Of a stretch of 64,000 nt of DNA, positions 35,170 to 46,500 are shown piece after piece. Below the pieces are notes generated by a model that saw nothing but the letters and a program-made list of their open reading frames with translations, did not search any database and was not told the origin of the DNA. The stretch comes from Temnopleurus reevesii (Eukaryota > Echinodermata > Echinoidea > Temnopleuroida > Temnopleuridae): NCBI GenBank assembly GCA_036244855.1, contig BQKZ01000337.1, positions 7,616 to 71,615 on the forward strand. The letters run 5' to 3'. Made by a program: the position numbers and the translations under genes. The first letter of the stretch is position 1, and every line of letters begins with the position of its first letter.

Positions 35170-35948
35170 ACTAATCATATACAGCTCGGGCTATGTATAT
35201 TAGTGTAAAATTTAGTTATGGTTTGACATGGAGCAGGTATTATTTCTAGCACTGACTTTGGCGCTGTATGACGCCTGATCCCCTGATCCAGTTTTGATCC
35301 CCTGATCCAGTTGCGTAACTAGGATTGCACTTGAAGGAGGGTGGGTACCGTTTTACGGGGTTCACCGTCCCATCCCTTCATTTTATATGCTTTTTTATTT
35401 ATTGTTCCTTTTTTCACATTTGGTTAATCTCCTCTGTGTACATGATCATACATTGCAGATCTAGCACAGTTATATACATTTTGGTGTCAAAGATTTTCAC
35501 GGCTGTTTTCCCCAATTTTCTAATTTGTTTGTGTTGTTTTTGACCATCTAGTGGTGTTCATTTTTTTCGCAATGTATTTTTCATATAAAATGTGTGGTTC
35601 CCATGTTAGTCTTCTCAACATCCCGAAATCAAAACGCACCATTTTATCCTGTAGAATATTTTATGTAAAAGAATCGAAAACAGGCAGCATTGTTGAAGAA
35701 TGAAACAACAGAAATAAACGCTGAGAACTCAATAAATTACCGGTGTTACATTATACCAACACCAAAATGCTTGAGGTTTGTATAGTGTATTGGGGTCTAA
35801 ACAACCCCGTTTGTGCAAATCCAACAGATATAGCAAAACCCAATGCGACAAAAAGAACTCGAATGATATAGCGCCCCCTGCTGTTTCTATCGATCACGGG
35901 GTGAACACTTTGCCAATTGTTGATTTGTATTGATCAATTGCGTTAGAA

Positions 35949-35958
35949 AGATCAAAGG
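35949..35958 (+). promoter_or_regulatory. Candidate TCF/LEF site AGATCAAAGG
   Basis: Exact match to the classical TCF/LEF consensus, about 1.65 kb upstream of the main exon, in a less AT-rich 150-bp patch that also holds an ATCGATCAC. A second exact match lies at 44817-44826, downstream of the exon. Ten-base matches arise by chance, so this is only a candidate. Confidence 0.25.
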
Positions 35959-36422
35959 AATAACAGGGGTGCTTCCGCCTAATAGAAGCAACTACCTGTG
36001 TGTTTATTGATAATTATACACCCATGATCTTAAATTATTCAGGAGTTATTTGCTCTCTAAAGCGAGGGCTCTTTGGAAAATGATAAATGGTTAGAGGGGA
36101 GAGAGAGAAGTGTGATAGAAGAATGGCGTACACATGATGAAGCCCAAAGGAAAAATAAGCATTTTGTCTTCCAATGAATTTAAGAGTCTATAATTATTTA
36201 CAACTCTATTATATTAAATACATTTATCCAGGATAGAAAATTGGTTGTAGGATATTCTACTATTGAGTTCTATAAGAGATAAACTTTAATTAGTATCCTT
36301 TCTAACATGTCGAGTGCTTCGTGTGTTTTATGTATTTATTTGAGTTTTACCATATATAAATTTATCTATTTAGAGTAGGAAATGACTACACCTTTTATAT
36401 ACGAACTGTTACTTTATGTATG

Positions 36423-36504
36423 TATTTTTAATCAGCGCTTTTTATCCTCTGGAAAAAGCGCTATATAAATTCAATTATTATTATTATTATTATTATTATT
36501 TATA
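36423..36504 (+). repeat. Retroelement 3' tail ending in (ATT)n
   Basis: CAGCGCTTTTTATCCTCTGG can pair with AAAAAGCGCTATATAAATTC in a stem, followed by about nine ATT repeats. A stem-loop plus trinucleotide tail is the typical 3' end of a SINE or LINE. Upstream body not recognisable. Confidence 0.6.
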
Positions 36505-37419
36505 TCTTACTTTCTGAGTTCTGCAAATCTCTATCCAACTAATTACTAATTGTTTATTTGGCATATACTACACAGAACAAGTTAGAGTCCAAATATGAAA
36601 ATGTTGTCATATATATACACTGTAAACATTTTTTACAAGTCCTGAATAAACATGTGATATTCATCGATTTGTTGATCATATTCTTATATTTATAGATTAT
36701 AATATTTTATACTTGATGTGTTTGATATGATAACTCGGCCACCATAACTATATTGTCGACGAAGTAATCTTGAAACGGACTCAAATGATTGGCTCGCCTA
36801 TGTGTTTTACATCTGTCATATTTTATATATTGAATGTGCATTTATCATGGATTTATCATACAGCTAATTGTTCATAATCTTGTAGTAATGAATATACTCC
36901 TCCATAAAACCCTTCCCATCTCGTCGTATACTGTGGTGGTGCAATGCGAACATCGGCATGATCATGTTGCCTGCTCCCAGGTTGAACGCGTGCGCCGCAC
37001 ACACCGCGCACACGTACGTCCGCTCTCCAAAACCAGGTACGAATTCCATTCAATCGTCGATTTCTCGTGCCCGCTAGAGAACACTTCTTCGAGTCATTAG
37101 TGTAGGTCCGTGCGCCCGTCCGGAAAAGACGTATCGCGGACGCTGTTTTATCTCTGCAGTAAATTTGACAGGTTGTCAAACTAAGTGCTTTTTGTGCCAA
37201 ACTTACTGTTTTCTGATTCGGATTACTGTGTTTTATATCGCCAAATCTTGAACAATATTTATCAAATGGATTAGACTTGTGTCATATTTGAGTGAAATTG
37301 GATTAACTTGTTTCGTGTCGTCTGCTAGTGGATTTTGTTATTTGTTTTCATCGGTACACCTGTGAAGTGTCATAGCGCATCGTACCACCTGCCACTTCAC
37401 CCGTAACAGAAAGGTTGGA

Positions 37420-37455
37420 ATGAGGGTTTTCATCACTCCATTCTCTCTTCGTTAA
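37420..37455 (+). promoter_or_regulatory. Upstream ORF 1 (11 codons plus stop)
   Basis: ATG with G at -3 encodes MRVFITPFSLR then TAA. It closes before the main start and is in a different frame. If within the mRNA it could reduce initiation at 37604. Confidence 0.35.
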
Positions 37456-37496
37456 CGAACCTTCCAATCATTCCAAACTTCATTATAACTACGTGG

Positions 37497-37544
37497 ATGT
37501 TGACCCTACTCCTCATCAATTCCCCAGCCGCAGTGATTTACTAG
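37497..37544 (+). promoter_or_regulatory. Upstream ORF 2 (15 codons plus stop)
   Basis: ATG at 37497 encodes MLTLLLINSPAAVIY then TAG, ending 59 bases before the main ATG and in a different frame. With uORF 1 it forms a two-uORF leader. Confidence 0.35.
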
Positions 37545-37603
37545 GACCTTATTATCTGGAATATAACAATCAATTTCCTCACAACGGAGTAGGCGGTTGT
37601 ACT

Positions 37604-38680
37604 ATGGAATTTAGCCACCAGCGTCATAACCCGAATAACGTTGGAAGTGTCTTGATAGAACCTCCTAGCAAACTCTCCCCGACGTCAATCCACAGTCCTC
37701 AGAAGACAACGCAATACGGTGGGCGATGCATGACGTCGGGCACTCAAACAATGAATTGGCCGATGAGTTACGATGAACTGGACGATTCCTTTGGTATGTC
37801 TGTCAAGGATATTGAATATTTAGACTCGGACGAGAGCTCATCGTCCGATTCCCCGGACAGCGAGGGAACAGCGACATCAGCGGTGTCCGCTCTGGACGCC
37901 AAGAACCGCGTCTCGAGGCCGAAGTCTTTGGACCTGCGTCGAGAGGTTCTCGTGATCCGCACAGCTGCTCCAACGATGCCCCGTGAGCATCTGAAGCTAC
38001 GCTCCACCCGAAGCCTGGAACCTACGCCATCGGCTAGGGATCCTTCAAAGACAAATGGAGCTATCAAATACAAGGAAGAACCTGCTTCGGGTCGAAGTAT
38101 GTCCAATACGACCGGAACTGGCTCTAGTCCAGCTCTGGTCCAGCATGTCCAGACATCGTCCATTACGCAATCACCGAAACCCAAGCAGAAGCTGCGTGCA
38201 GTCCGCTCTCTGGACACCACACTCCTGCACAAGCAGGACAACGCTGATCATGGCAACGACTCGGATCATTCTTCAAAATCCATCGGGGATTCGTACAGCC
38301 CGTCGCCTTCGACAAAGCGCAGGTTCCCTTACCTGCAGAAGCTTGCAGCCAGCATGCGCGTTGGTGGGCACCACCACCATCACCACCACAGTAGCAGCTC
38401 CACGGGGAGTTCCCCAAGCCCCATCTGCGAGAGTCCCGATGGCGCTGTCTTTGATGACAGTCCCTTCTCCCCGACCTCACCCAACCTCACTAAATCCTCG
38501 ACTGATAGCCTCACGTCTCCTTCCTCCCCCTCAGTAATGCACCGGATGAAGTTACCGGGGTCGCCCAGTCAGAAACTCAACCCCAAGAAGCTATGGCGTG
38601 GCAAGGGGCACCAGCACCACCACCATCATGGCAAGCTCCAGGCTGGCCCGGTCCTGGGCAATTCTTTCTGGGCACCTGTG
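37604..38680 (+). CDS. First coding exon of an unidentified Ser/Pro/His-rich protein
   Basis: The product was not recognised. The frame is open from 37424, but its first ATG is at 37604 (ACTATGG, A at -3, G at +4), so that start was chosen; the open stretch 37493-37603 would need non-AUG initiation. From this start the exon encodes 359 residues, ending in phase 0 at CTGTG|GTAAGT. Residues ~57-87 are acidic and Ser-rich (DELDDSF, DSDESSSSDSPDSEG). Three basic-SL(D/E) motifs follow: RPKSLDLRR (~105), RSTRSLEP (~133) and RAVRSLD (~198), which look like basophilic kinase or 14-3-3-type sites. A basic patch KRRFPYLQKLAASMRV (~238) precedes a seven-His run (~256-262), a SP/TP-rich segment (~263-318), KKLWRGKG (~328) and a second His run (~338). 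No signal peptide, membrane segment or catalytic domain is present. It is probably the disordered N-terminal region of a signalling or scaffold protein. GC content and codon use stand out clearly from the AT-rich flanks. Confidence 0.8.
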
Positions 38681-38686
38681 GTAAGT
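38681..38686 (+). promoter_or_regulatory. Splice donor GTAAGT of the main exon
   Basis: TGTG|GTAAGT is a perfect U1-type donor. Coding character stops here: the open frame runs on for another 27 codons, but they are AT-rich and unlike the exon. Confidence 0.75.
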
Positions 38687-39125
38687 CCAATCTCTTTCTA
38701 TATTTTCAAATCATGTACCATTTTTTTATACCGTGTTAACAATGTGTTGAACGCCAAATGAGTAGAGTCGCATGAAGATATGCAACATTTCCCGACACAG
38801 CAACGATGCAAAGAGCAAAAAAGAAAAATGATTAGGTTTAATAATCTTTTTGTTGCAGGTCCTAGTTATGTTTTCACCGATACAGCATATGCGTGTGTGT
38901 GTTGTGAATAACATGTTTATAATGCAATGTTAGACAGTAATGAATCATTTACATCTAATCAAATCATTAGCATTATTGCCCTGGGAAAATGGTAAAAAAA
39001 ACTATATGCACATTCACTGATAACGTACAAACCAATCTCTAGGAGTTCGTGTTGGACTCTGTTATGACCCTGATAAACATAAATGTACTGAACAGAAATC
39101 AAAACACTTTCGAATAATTAAGTGT
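38687..39125 (+). other. Start of probable large intron
   Basis: AT-rich, no coding signal. No acceptor-exon pair continuing the phase-0 frame was found in the rest of the window, so the next exon may lie beyond 64 kb or be too short to see. Confidence 0.5.
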
Positions 39126-39275
39126 GTCATGGGACAATAGATCCATACGTCATGTATTGAACTGTGTGAACATCACACTCACAATTAAGCCAGTCCCGAT
39201 TTCAATGGCATTACACAGGAGCATTGGGTTGGCATTCGACTTAAAATTATGGAATAGGTTATATCGTGTTGCATA
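39126..39275 (+). repeat. Dispersed ~150-bp repeat, copy 1
   Basis: CATGGGACAATAGATCCATA followed by CGTCATGTATTGAACT, GGAGCATTG and ATATCGTGTT recurs at 43370-43522 in the same orientation with many substitutions. No terminal inverted repeats are evident. Confidence 0.75.
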
Positions 39276-39780
39276 AACATAAAGGGATATTTTATAATGT
39301 GTCAGTTGACTCAGTTCATCCCTTTATTAAACTACTATTAAAAACAGAGGTGGAATCTTTAAAAAGTTGATCAAGATTTTACCTCTGAGGCGTCTTTGGC
39401 ACTGACCAAAACGTGCGCCAACAAAAACGCAACACAAACTACTGATTTCTTTCCTTCTACCACATTTTGCAAGGGAAACAAAAAAAAAACGCAATGAAAA
39501 TGTGATGGTTTTATATCACCACATAATTAGATATTTAGACATTATAACCGATATAACCGATTATTGTTTTGGTTACATGTGTACATTTAATTGATCTGTT
39601 TTATCAACACTATCGCAAACCCTGAAAGGCGTTTATACAAACACCTTGGTGGTTTTTTTATATAGCAGGTAGTTAAACGGCTTTGTGACAGTAAGTGGAC
39701 GAAAATTGATTGCATGAAAGGTATATGTTCCAAGAATGTAATGCATTCTCGCAAGATGTGTAATTATTCGCTTCCGTCCT

Positions 39781-39897
39781 GGGCCCCGTAACAAAACGCT
39801 TTCCAATTTATCGTGCGGTTGATATGAATCGTAAGTCTACGGAAAATCATGTTTTAAAGTTTGCGATTGATCGCATCTCATTTATGTTACAGGCCCC
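39781..39897. mobile_element. MITE, GGGGCC(T/C)GTAACA family, subfamily 2
   Basis: The ends are GGGCCCCGTAACAAAACGC and CATTTATGTTACAGGCCCC. The core contains GATATGAATCGTAAGTCTAC and AGTTTGCGATTGATCGCA. The core resembles the 57411 copy more than the 5744 and 41607 copies. Confidence 0.8.
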
Positions 39898-40059
39898 TGG
39901 TTCAGTTACCTTCAAAAGTGTGGTCGCTCGAGCCTGATATCGGGCTGCATTGATCGCCGACACATAATGTTGACAATATCGATCGCCAATGATCGTTGTC
40001 TAACCGTCTGCTCTAATTGCACGGTTTTCTGGTGTTCCTTTGAAAAGATCTGGCGCTTC

Positions 40060-40085
40060 NTTAACAACAGAGACGCACACGCAAA

Positions 40086-40141
<56 letters not shown>

Positions 40142-41189
40142 CGCACGCACAAATCCTTTCTCTCTCTCCCTCTCTCGTCTCTGCTTGGTCATCATAGTGC
40201 TCCATTTACTTAGTGTCTTTCAGCATTCCTTTTGTTTTGATGTAGTGCATTTTGCAATCCAGTACCACATCGCCCCCTCACCACTCTTTCATTCCCACAA
40301 AGTCTACCTTTTTTTCCGATTTCAATTTCTTATTTCAGAAAACCTCTCCCTCAATGTTTCTCCATCCACCCCTTCCCTGCTCAAGCTCGTCCCTGTAGCT
40401 ATGTGAGATACTAGTCAATTAGCACACTATACCAACAGTTGATGCGCAAAAGGCCATGCGAACTTCTACTGAAGCTATGTCCTGTGTAGAATTAAGATTA
40501 ATTGAAAAATGCTAATATCATCTTTGAAAGTCTTTTTTCTTTTCTTTTTTTCTCTTTTTTACATGTGATAGTTGCAATCCTAGGTCCCGTTTCATAACGC
40601 TAATTCTGCCATTAATGTTGAATGCTACTTTGCTGCGTTTCTAGCTGCCACGCTAAAGATAGAAAAAAAAAAAAAACAAAATAAAAAAAACAAAAAAAAA
40701 AAAAAAACCAAAAATAATAAAAAAAATAAAATAAAATAATTTGAGTAAATTACAAAAAATTAAATACGAACTACCCAATCCATGAAAGCGATAAACCAAT
40801 GGTAATTAAGAAGCCTGATTACCGGTAGTTATGTTCTATTCAATAATGACTTCTTGAGCCAAGTACTCCTTGTACAAAGGATATGAAAAGTACAGAATTC
40901 AGTAGTCAATGTATTTAATTCCATTAGAGACAATAATAAAGCGTTAAAATCTTCCCAACCCACGTCCAGACTGCTAGACTGCAAAAACCAGAAGCCACAT
41001 TACAAAATAATATAAATGTACATCCATCAACAATTTGAGCGGTCCATTACTCTATCAAGCTCCGGCGTTCATGACCCATAGGTTACATATGCACAGTCGG
41101 CATGTATGATGATGCCAATTCGTTAGATACCAATAAATTAGGTCTCAGCATGCAGGAACGTCAAATCAATATGGGACAATCATGATAGN
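40060..41189. repeat. 1.1-kb segment bounded by single Ns, duplicate of 52747-53848
   Basis: Bases 40061-41188 match 52747-53848 with few substitutions, a longer CA run, and one replaced block: 40655-40738 is A-rich low-complexity where the other copy has ordinary sequence (53318-53397). Both ends stop exactly at an N (40060 and 41189). That is the pattern of a small contig, probably the other allele, placed in the wrong gap. Confidence 0.9.
40095..40150. repeat. (CA)n microsatellite
   Basis: Pure CA followed by CACGCACA variants. The matching run in the 52.7-kb copy (about 52774-52815) is shorter, so the length differs between the two copies. Confidence 0.95.
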
Positions 41190-41606
41190 CCTGTCCAACT
41201 AATATCTGAATACAGCCACTCAATTTTGGTTGCACCAGCATCCTCCTCCGCATCCCATACAGCCCGGTTTCAGGTTCGATAGAACTCTGCCATCTACCCA
41301 CAAGAGACAAGTGACCATCACTAATGTAACGAATCGAAATAACCATGGCAACGTTTGCCGTCACTCCCACCTTGGGGTATATCGGGTTCTTAAACATTGT
41401 TAAACAAACGTTGGTATTTTAATCGTGGTCAGGCAGACGATTTTGGTATTTTCTTTGGCCCCATAGGGTTTTATAAGCTTTCCTTCTTGAGTGTGTCTGT
41501 TGAGGTTTACTTCATTGTTTTTATGATATTGCGCCTTTTCACTTGAGAGTTTATTGTGTCTTAAACTAAAGCCTTTAATCTCCTCCAATGAGACTCAAAT
41601 ACACCA

Positions 41607-41735
41607 GGGGCCTGTAACATAAAATATGCAATAAACCTTATACGATAAGTATTAATCGTAAATCCATGACAAAACATGTATCATAAAGATACGATTAATT
41701 TTTAAATAATCCCATCTATTATACGTTACAGGCCC
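41607..41735. mobile_element. MITE, GGGGCCTGTAACA family, subfamily 1
   Basis: The ends are GGGGCCTGTAACATAAAATA and TATTATACGTTACAGGCCC. The core TAAGTATTAATCGTAAATCC and ATCATAAAGATACGATTAAT closely match the unit at 5862-5978. Confidence 0.85.
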
Positions 41736-43200
41736 AAGATTTCCCCCTTTTTAATATCCGTTCATTGAACCACGAAAAGCTTATTTGTTGTTCCAGTTTT
41801 CTCATTCATATACTTTTTCATGTTATTAACCTATTTATGACAAAGGGTCGTGTGTACCACAAAACCACCAGCTTCTTGTAACCAATATCATAACAATCTG
41901 ACACTAATAACAATTACAAATAAGCCCGATTGTGATTCAATCTCTTGTTCGTAACAATTTTTGTTCTCTTTGAAGTTATAATGTAGATCTGATAAACCGA
42001 TGCAATGGTCACCAGGTATAAATACATTTTTTATAGAATTTGATGAATATAAATATAGTTATACGTTAAGGAGACCAATTAGATAATTGGACAATATTAG
42101 ATATTAAGATGATTGAAATTAAATGTATTATTCAAAACATCGTGGGCGGAGAGGTCAAAGATACACAAGCATGATGAAAGTTCGGAATTTAACTTTCTGA
42201 GGGGGTTGACAAAAAGGTCCAAGAGGCCAACAACATAAAAGACTGACCGACTGATATTTTCTTAACATATCTTTATTTAAAATATAGTCTTTAGTGATTA
42301 GTAGGATTGCAGTCAGCCCAGCCTCTAAAAATATGATAAAAATGGGACGAATACGAATTAATAAGTTGTGTAAAGGTAACTTTCCATGCTGTGGCATGAA
42401 TACTAAAACGAATATTTTAGGCCTATTGATATGGAGAGAAAATAATTTTTTAATATTTCTCTTTTTTTTGGAGGGGGGGGGGAAGGGGTCTCTATCTCTT
42501 GCCTAGACTTCTATTCTTTTTGTATTCTTCCTTAAAAATATGGATTGTGATAATTAACCATCCAGTGCCTATATTCTTTACATTTCTCACGGATATTATT
42601 TCATACGCTTATTATACCCGCTCAAAGTTACACATAAATAAATCACTCTATAAAACTGCAATAATAAAGGCAAAAATGTCCCGCTGTTCATTACATCTTA
42701 TTAAAATGTTGGAGTGCGATATTTTCTTTCTCAGCGCTTTCCTGTTTGCCCTGAATACATTTTTGAAAGAATTACGCTCAGTGCAGCAAGAAAGCTTGCC
42801 AAATATCGTCAATATAATAAAAATCCTAGTCGCCCGAGACCGTAAATAAAATGTTTTGATAAATCAAAAGCGTGTGTGTAAATAATGAAGGCCCGCGTTC
42901 CGCGCGCTAGAAAGTCGTTTTCTCTTGATTAAATTCCCGCGTGAAAATCGTCGACCCAGAAACGTTATTTTATAAAAGTAAAGGGGTAAAATAGTCCTTG
43001 ATGGGCGTTGAAATGAGAGGTATTTGTTCGGCTGACATGCAACATCCATCAAATTCGCGCACCCTGGAGATGAGAGACAGGTTTAAAGGTAATGTGTCAG
43101 GAATTTGAAATCCGAATATATCAGAAGAGAGGAGAATATAGCCATGGGGATGATGAGGAAGGATGTCATATTCATCCCGTATGAGGGGACGTCATAATTT
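41736..43200. other. Non-coding stretch
   Basis: No gene was recognised. The patch 42640-43060 is less repetitive and contains GCCCGCGTTCCGCGCGC, but open frames on either strand lack domain features. Confidence 0.45.
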
Positions 43201-43209
43201 TAGTGAAGC

Positions 43210-43300
43210 ATACACACACTTATATACACACACGCACACTCGCACACGCACACACACACAAGCACACACACATACACAAACACACAAACACTTGCACACG
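43210..43300. repeat. CA-rich microsatellite
   Basis: Interrupted CA repeat with ATACACAC and CGCACACT variants. Confidence 0.9.
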
Positions 43301-43369
43301 CGATGGCACAGTTAATACTCACCCACATTTATGAGTTGAAACAACACGACAATTTCCGTAAAATAAAAT

Positions 43370-43522
43370 GGGTCATGGGACAATAGATCCATACGTCATG
43401 TATTGAACTTTGCGAACATTACAATCACAAGCAGGTTCCGATTTAAATAGCATTACAAAGGAGCATTGAATTGGCGTTCGACTTAATTTTACGGAAATAA
43501 ATTACTAGTATATCGTGTTAAA
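43370..43522 (+). repeat. Dispersed ~150-bp repeat, copy 2
   Basis: Second copy of the 39126-39275 segment, same orientation, 4.2 kb downstream. Confidence 0.75.
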
Positions 43523-46500
43523 CGTACACAAACAAAGGAAGTTATAAAAGCGGAGATATGGATACGGGAAAATTCCAGAAGCGATAAAGAAACAACAAGT
43601 CTTACATTTTAAATTACAACAAAACAACTTCCTCCTTGCCTGACAAACCAAATTATTTTATTCTGTTTTCTGCTAGAATTGATATCGATGGAGATGGCAT
43701 CCCCTTGGGCAGATTTCTTTAAAAAGTAGATTGATGAAACGGTGGTATTATTTCCCCCAAATCCGTCACGTTTTCCGAAAGTAAAGTTGGTCGCGTTGAG
43801 TTACAATCAAATACTAATATGTATTTCACATCAAGTTATAAATAAGTAAACAAGATTGATGTTGTTTTCCATGGGGTTGACATAATTTCTTAGTGATGTA
43901 CAATGTTGATATATATCTTATATTTTAATTTGATATCCAGTGTTTTGCTCGCTACTTCATTTTGCATTAGATTTGGTAATTTTGCAAATGATTTTGTAAT
44001 AACAAACACATTGAGCTAAGCTGAAAACAATAACCGTTCTGCAAAATCCAAAAATAAACTATTCGGATAACAGGACATGCAAATAATGTCAGAATGTATG
44101 TAATAGGATTAAATGTAGTGTTACACAAAAATTTATTTGTGTACATCGTCTACATTTACGTCGGATGAAAATGCTTGAGCAAATTACAACTGGTTTATCT
44201 CCAAATGTCAATATGTTTTATCCAGATAAATGTATTAGAATTGAGTGTTTGTTGGTATGTTTTGGTATATGCACGATGTTGGGTTGTACCACATAATTCA
44301 ATTTTAAATACGAACAATGTTTAGAATATGAAATGCTGGAAATATAATGTGCTTAAGGTAGAAGAATATTACATGCTTCAAAAGGATAAAAGATGTTCTA
44401 GCAGATTTTTATGCTTTAACATGTTTAATAAGCTAATTGCTGCTTGAATCGACGTTCACAAAATTCTTCTTAGATGTCAAAGATTCATTATGGTAAATTT
44501 GCGCGATATAATTTTATGATTCGTGAAGATATGGGCTGTAGTTCGTCCCCAAATGCTGTTTTATTATTGTGCTAAAATAAAATGGCACAATTTTAACGTG
44601 TAGGTCGTGGAGAAAGGTGATATCCTTCTGTCATTTTTGCAGGTCATATATACGGGTATATACGTCAATTGATATACAAATTTCCGTTGTTCTCTTCAAG
44701 TTTTATTGTAACACAGCGCCAACCTGATTCATTATCGTAATATATTACTGTAACAATTTCAGTTTAGTTGGTATTTGTGACGTGTGTATAGTAAACATAT
44801 TAAATCGCTTTAAGGAAGATCAAAGGTTGATAAAAATTGGACATGCACTAAGAGAGGTGGCAGATAATTTGGCCGGTGACGGGAGCTTGCCATGGACGTA
44901 ATATTTGATAACGTGTGTTAAACATAAGTGAGGAAATTAATGCAAAAACATATTATCAATACCTGAATTCAGTTAATGACAAAGGCTCCATTTTTGTATA
45001 AGTAAGAGCGTTTAAATGCAGTCTTAGAATATACCACGAATCCCACCACAATTTTCACAGTATTTTTCAAGCACATATCTATTTTTACAGAGCATTTCAG
45101 ATGTTTAATATAGAATACATGGCATACTTAACAAACAGTTTCAGCCGATTCTTTTTCGGAAATCCTGATATATTCAACTGAATGCGTTGTTGTTATTCAA
45201 AAGGAAATATTTTAATAAGATTGAACATTTCCAAAATGTTCACAGCACGTGTTCTTATTCTAATGCACCAGTAATATCAACCCCTTTGTTATAGGCCTAC
45301 TTGTTTTAACTTGAAGGTAAGGTTTAAAGAACCATAAGCTGGTATTTAAGGGACCTTCGTTCACGATAATGTTGATTTTGACCTATTTATTTTACCAAAA
45401 ATTGTCTTTTGTGTAAGAAATCACACAACGCACGTCATAGATTTCATCAGAGTTTATATCTTCTTTACTCATCTTGAACATGACTTCTAAAATCGAACAA
45501 TTGGTAATTTGAGAAAGTGTAGTGGTTCTTAAAAACTATGTCTTTGGCATGCCCCAGACTTTTGTGACTCCAGCCCTGAAACATTATATGAATCCTGAAT
45601 CTTTCCTTGTCGTTTATTGGTCTAAATTGATTTTCCCTGAAACATAGTTTACATTCTATATTTCCCCTTGATCTTCAACATAGACACACGCACAGACACC
45701 CTTTCTCTCTGTCGCTATGCATTTGACTCGTCAGTTTTTGCTCTTCAAACTCTGTTGTCGTATGAAGACGATTCAACCACTCCTTTAACCTATAATTTTC
45801 CCCCCCCCCCCCACCTCCTTCTTCTTACCCACCTCTCCAGTCTTCCATAAACATTGACATTCCTCTGTCCCTCCATCTCGTTCGGAACATCTCCATGTTG
45901 TCTCTCTTCTTCTCCCGTTTTGGCGCCTCCTAGCTTCGTCGTGATCGATTCTGACAAAAACAAAATGGCGGCCTCCAACAAAACATAAGACGGTAATGAT
46001 CAAACTCCCTCCGACATGTTTATACCAGGGGTGCCGTGGGTTCACATCCATTGGGGGTGTGCTTTGACCCACATGCACACTCATGTCTACCATTTCCCAG
46101 TAAATTTTGACTAACCTTTTCGTACATGTTGATGTTTGACATGACGGGCTCGATCATGATTATAATGAGGCAACATGAATGTGATGACGTGGGACCAGAG
46201 GCACTGCACTGTTCCTTATCCGAATATGATGTTAGCATGTTAAAGGAAGCCCAGTGGACAATATTAACATTTGAATATTTGGGTTAAGGGCAAATAAATC
46301 ACGTATGATGCCACGGTTCATTCGAATTTACTTTATGTGGTGCATTGTGGGTAAAGAGACTAATATTTTCTCTTTTAAAGGGGTTTTATTACGACTAAGT
46401 TAACATTCTCTTCCAAAAAAAATGTTCAAGATATACGTCATCTCTTTTATATTGAAGAGGAGAAAGAATTTAAGTTTACGAAGTAAAAGATTATTTGCAA

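Larger units (their letters stand above)
36930..37603 (+). promoter_or_regulatory. Probable promoter and 5' leader of the main exon
   Basis: From about 36930 to 37160 the DNA becomes GC- and CpG-richer than its surroundings (for example GAACGCGTGCGCCGCACAC and CCGTGCGCCCGTCCGG), as in a CpG-rich promoter. No convincing TATA box was found. Downstream to 37603 the sequence holds two short upstream ORFs but no start in frame with the main product. The transcription start, and whether an upstream exon is spliced in (AACCAG|GTACGA near 37036 is a donor-like site), cannot be decided from sequence. Confidence 0.4.

Noticed and set aside
37768..38241. Minus-strand open frame of 157 residues opposite the main exon
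   Set aside because: It is a shadow of the plus-strand exon; the plus-strand frame has the Kozak ATG, the splice donor and the natural composition.
45785..46093. Minus-strand frame of 102 residues rich in Arg/Gly
   Set aside because: It lies over a poly-C run and a CT-rich stretch. Composition explains it.
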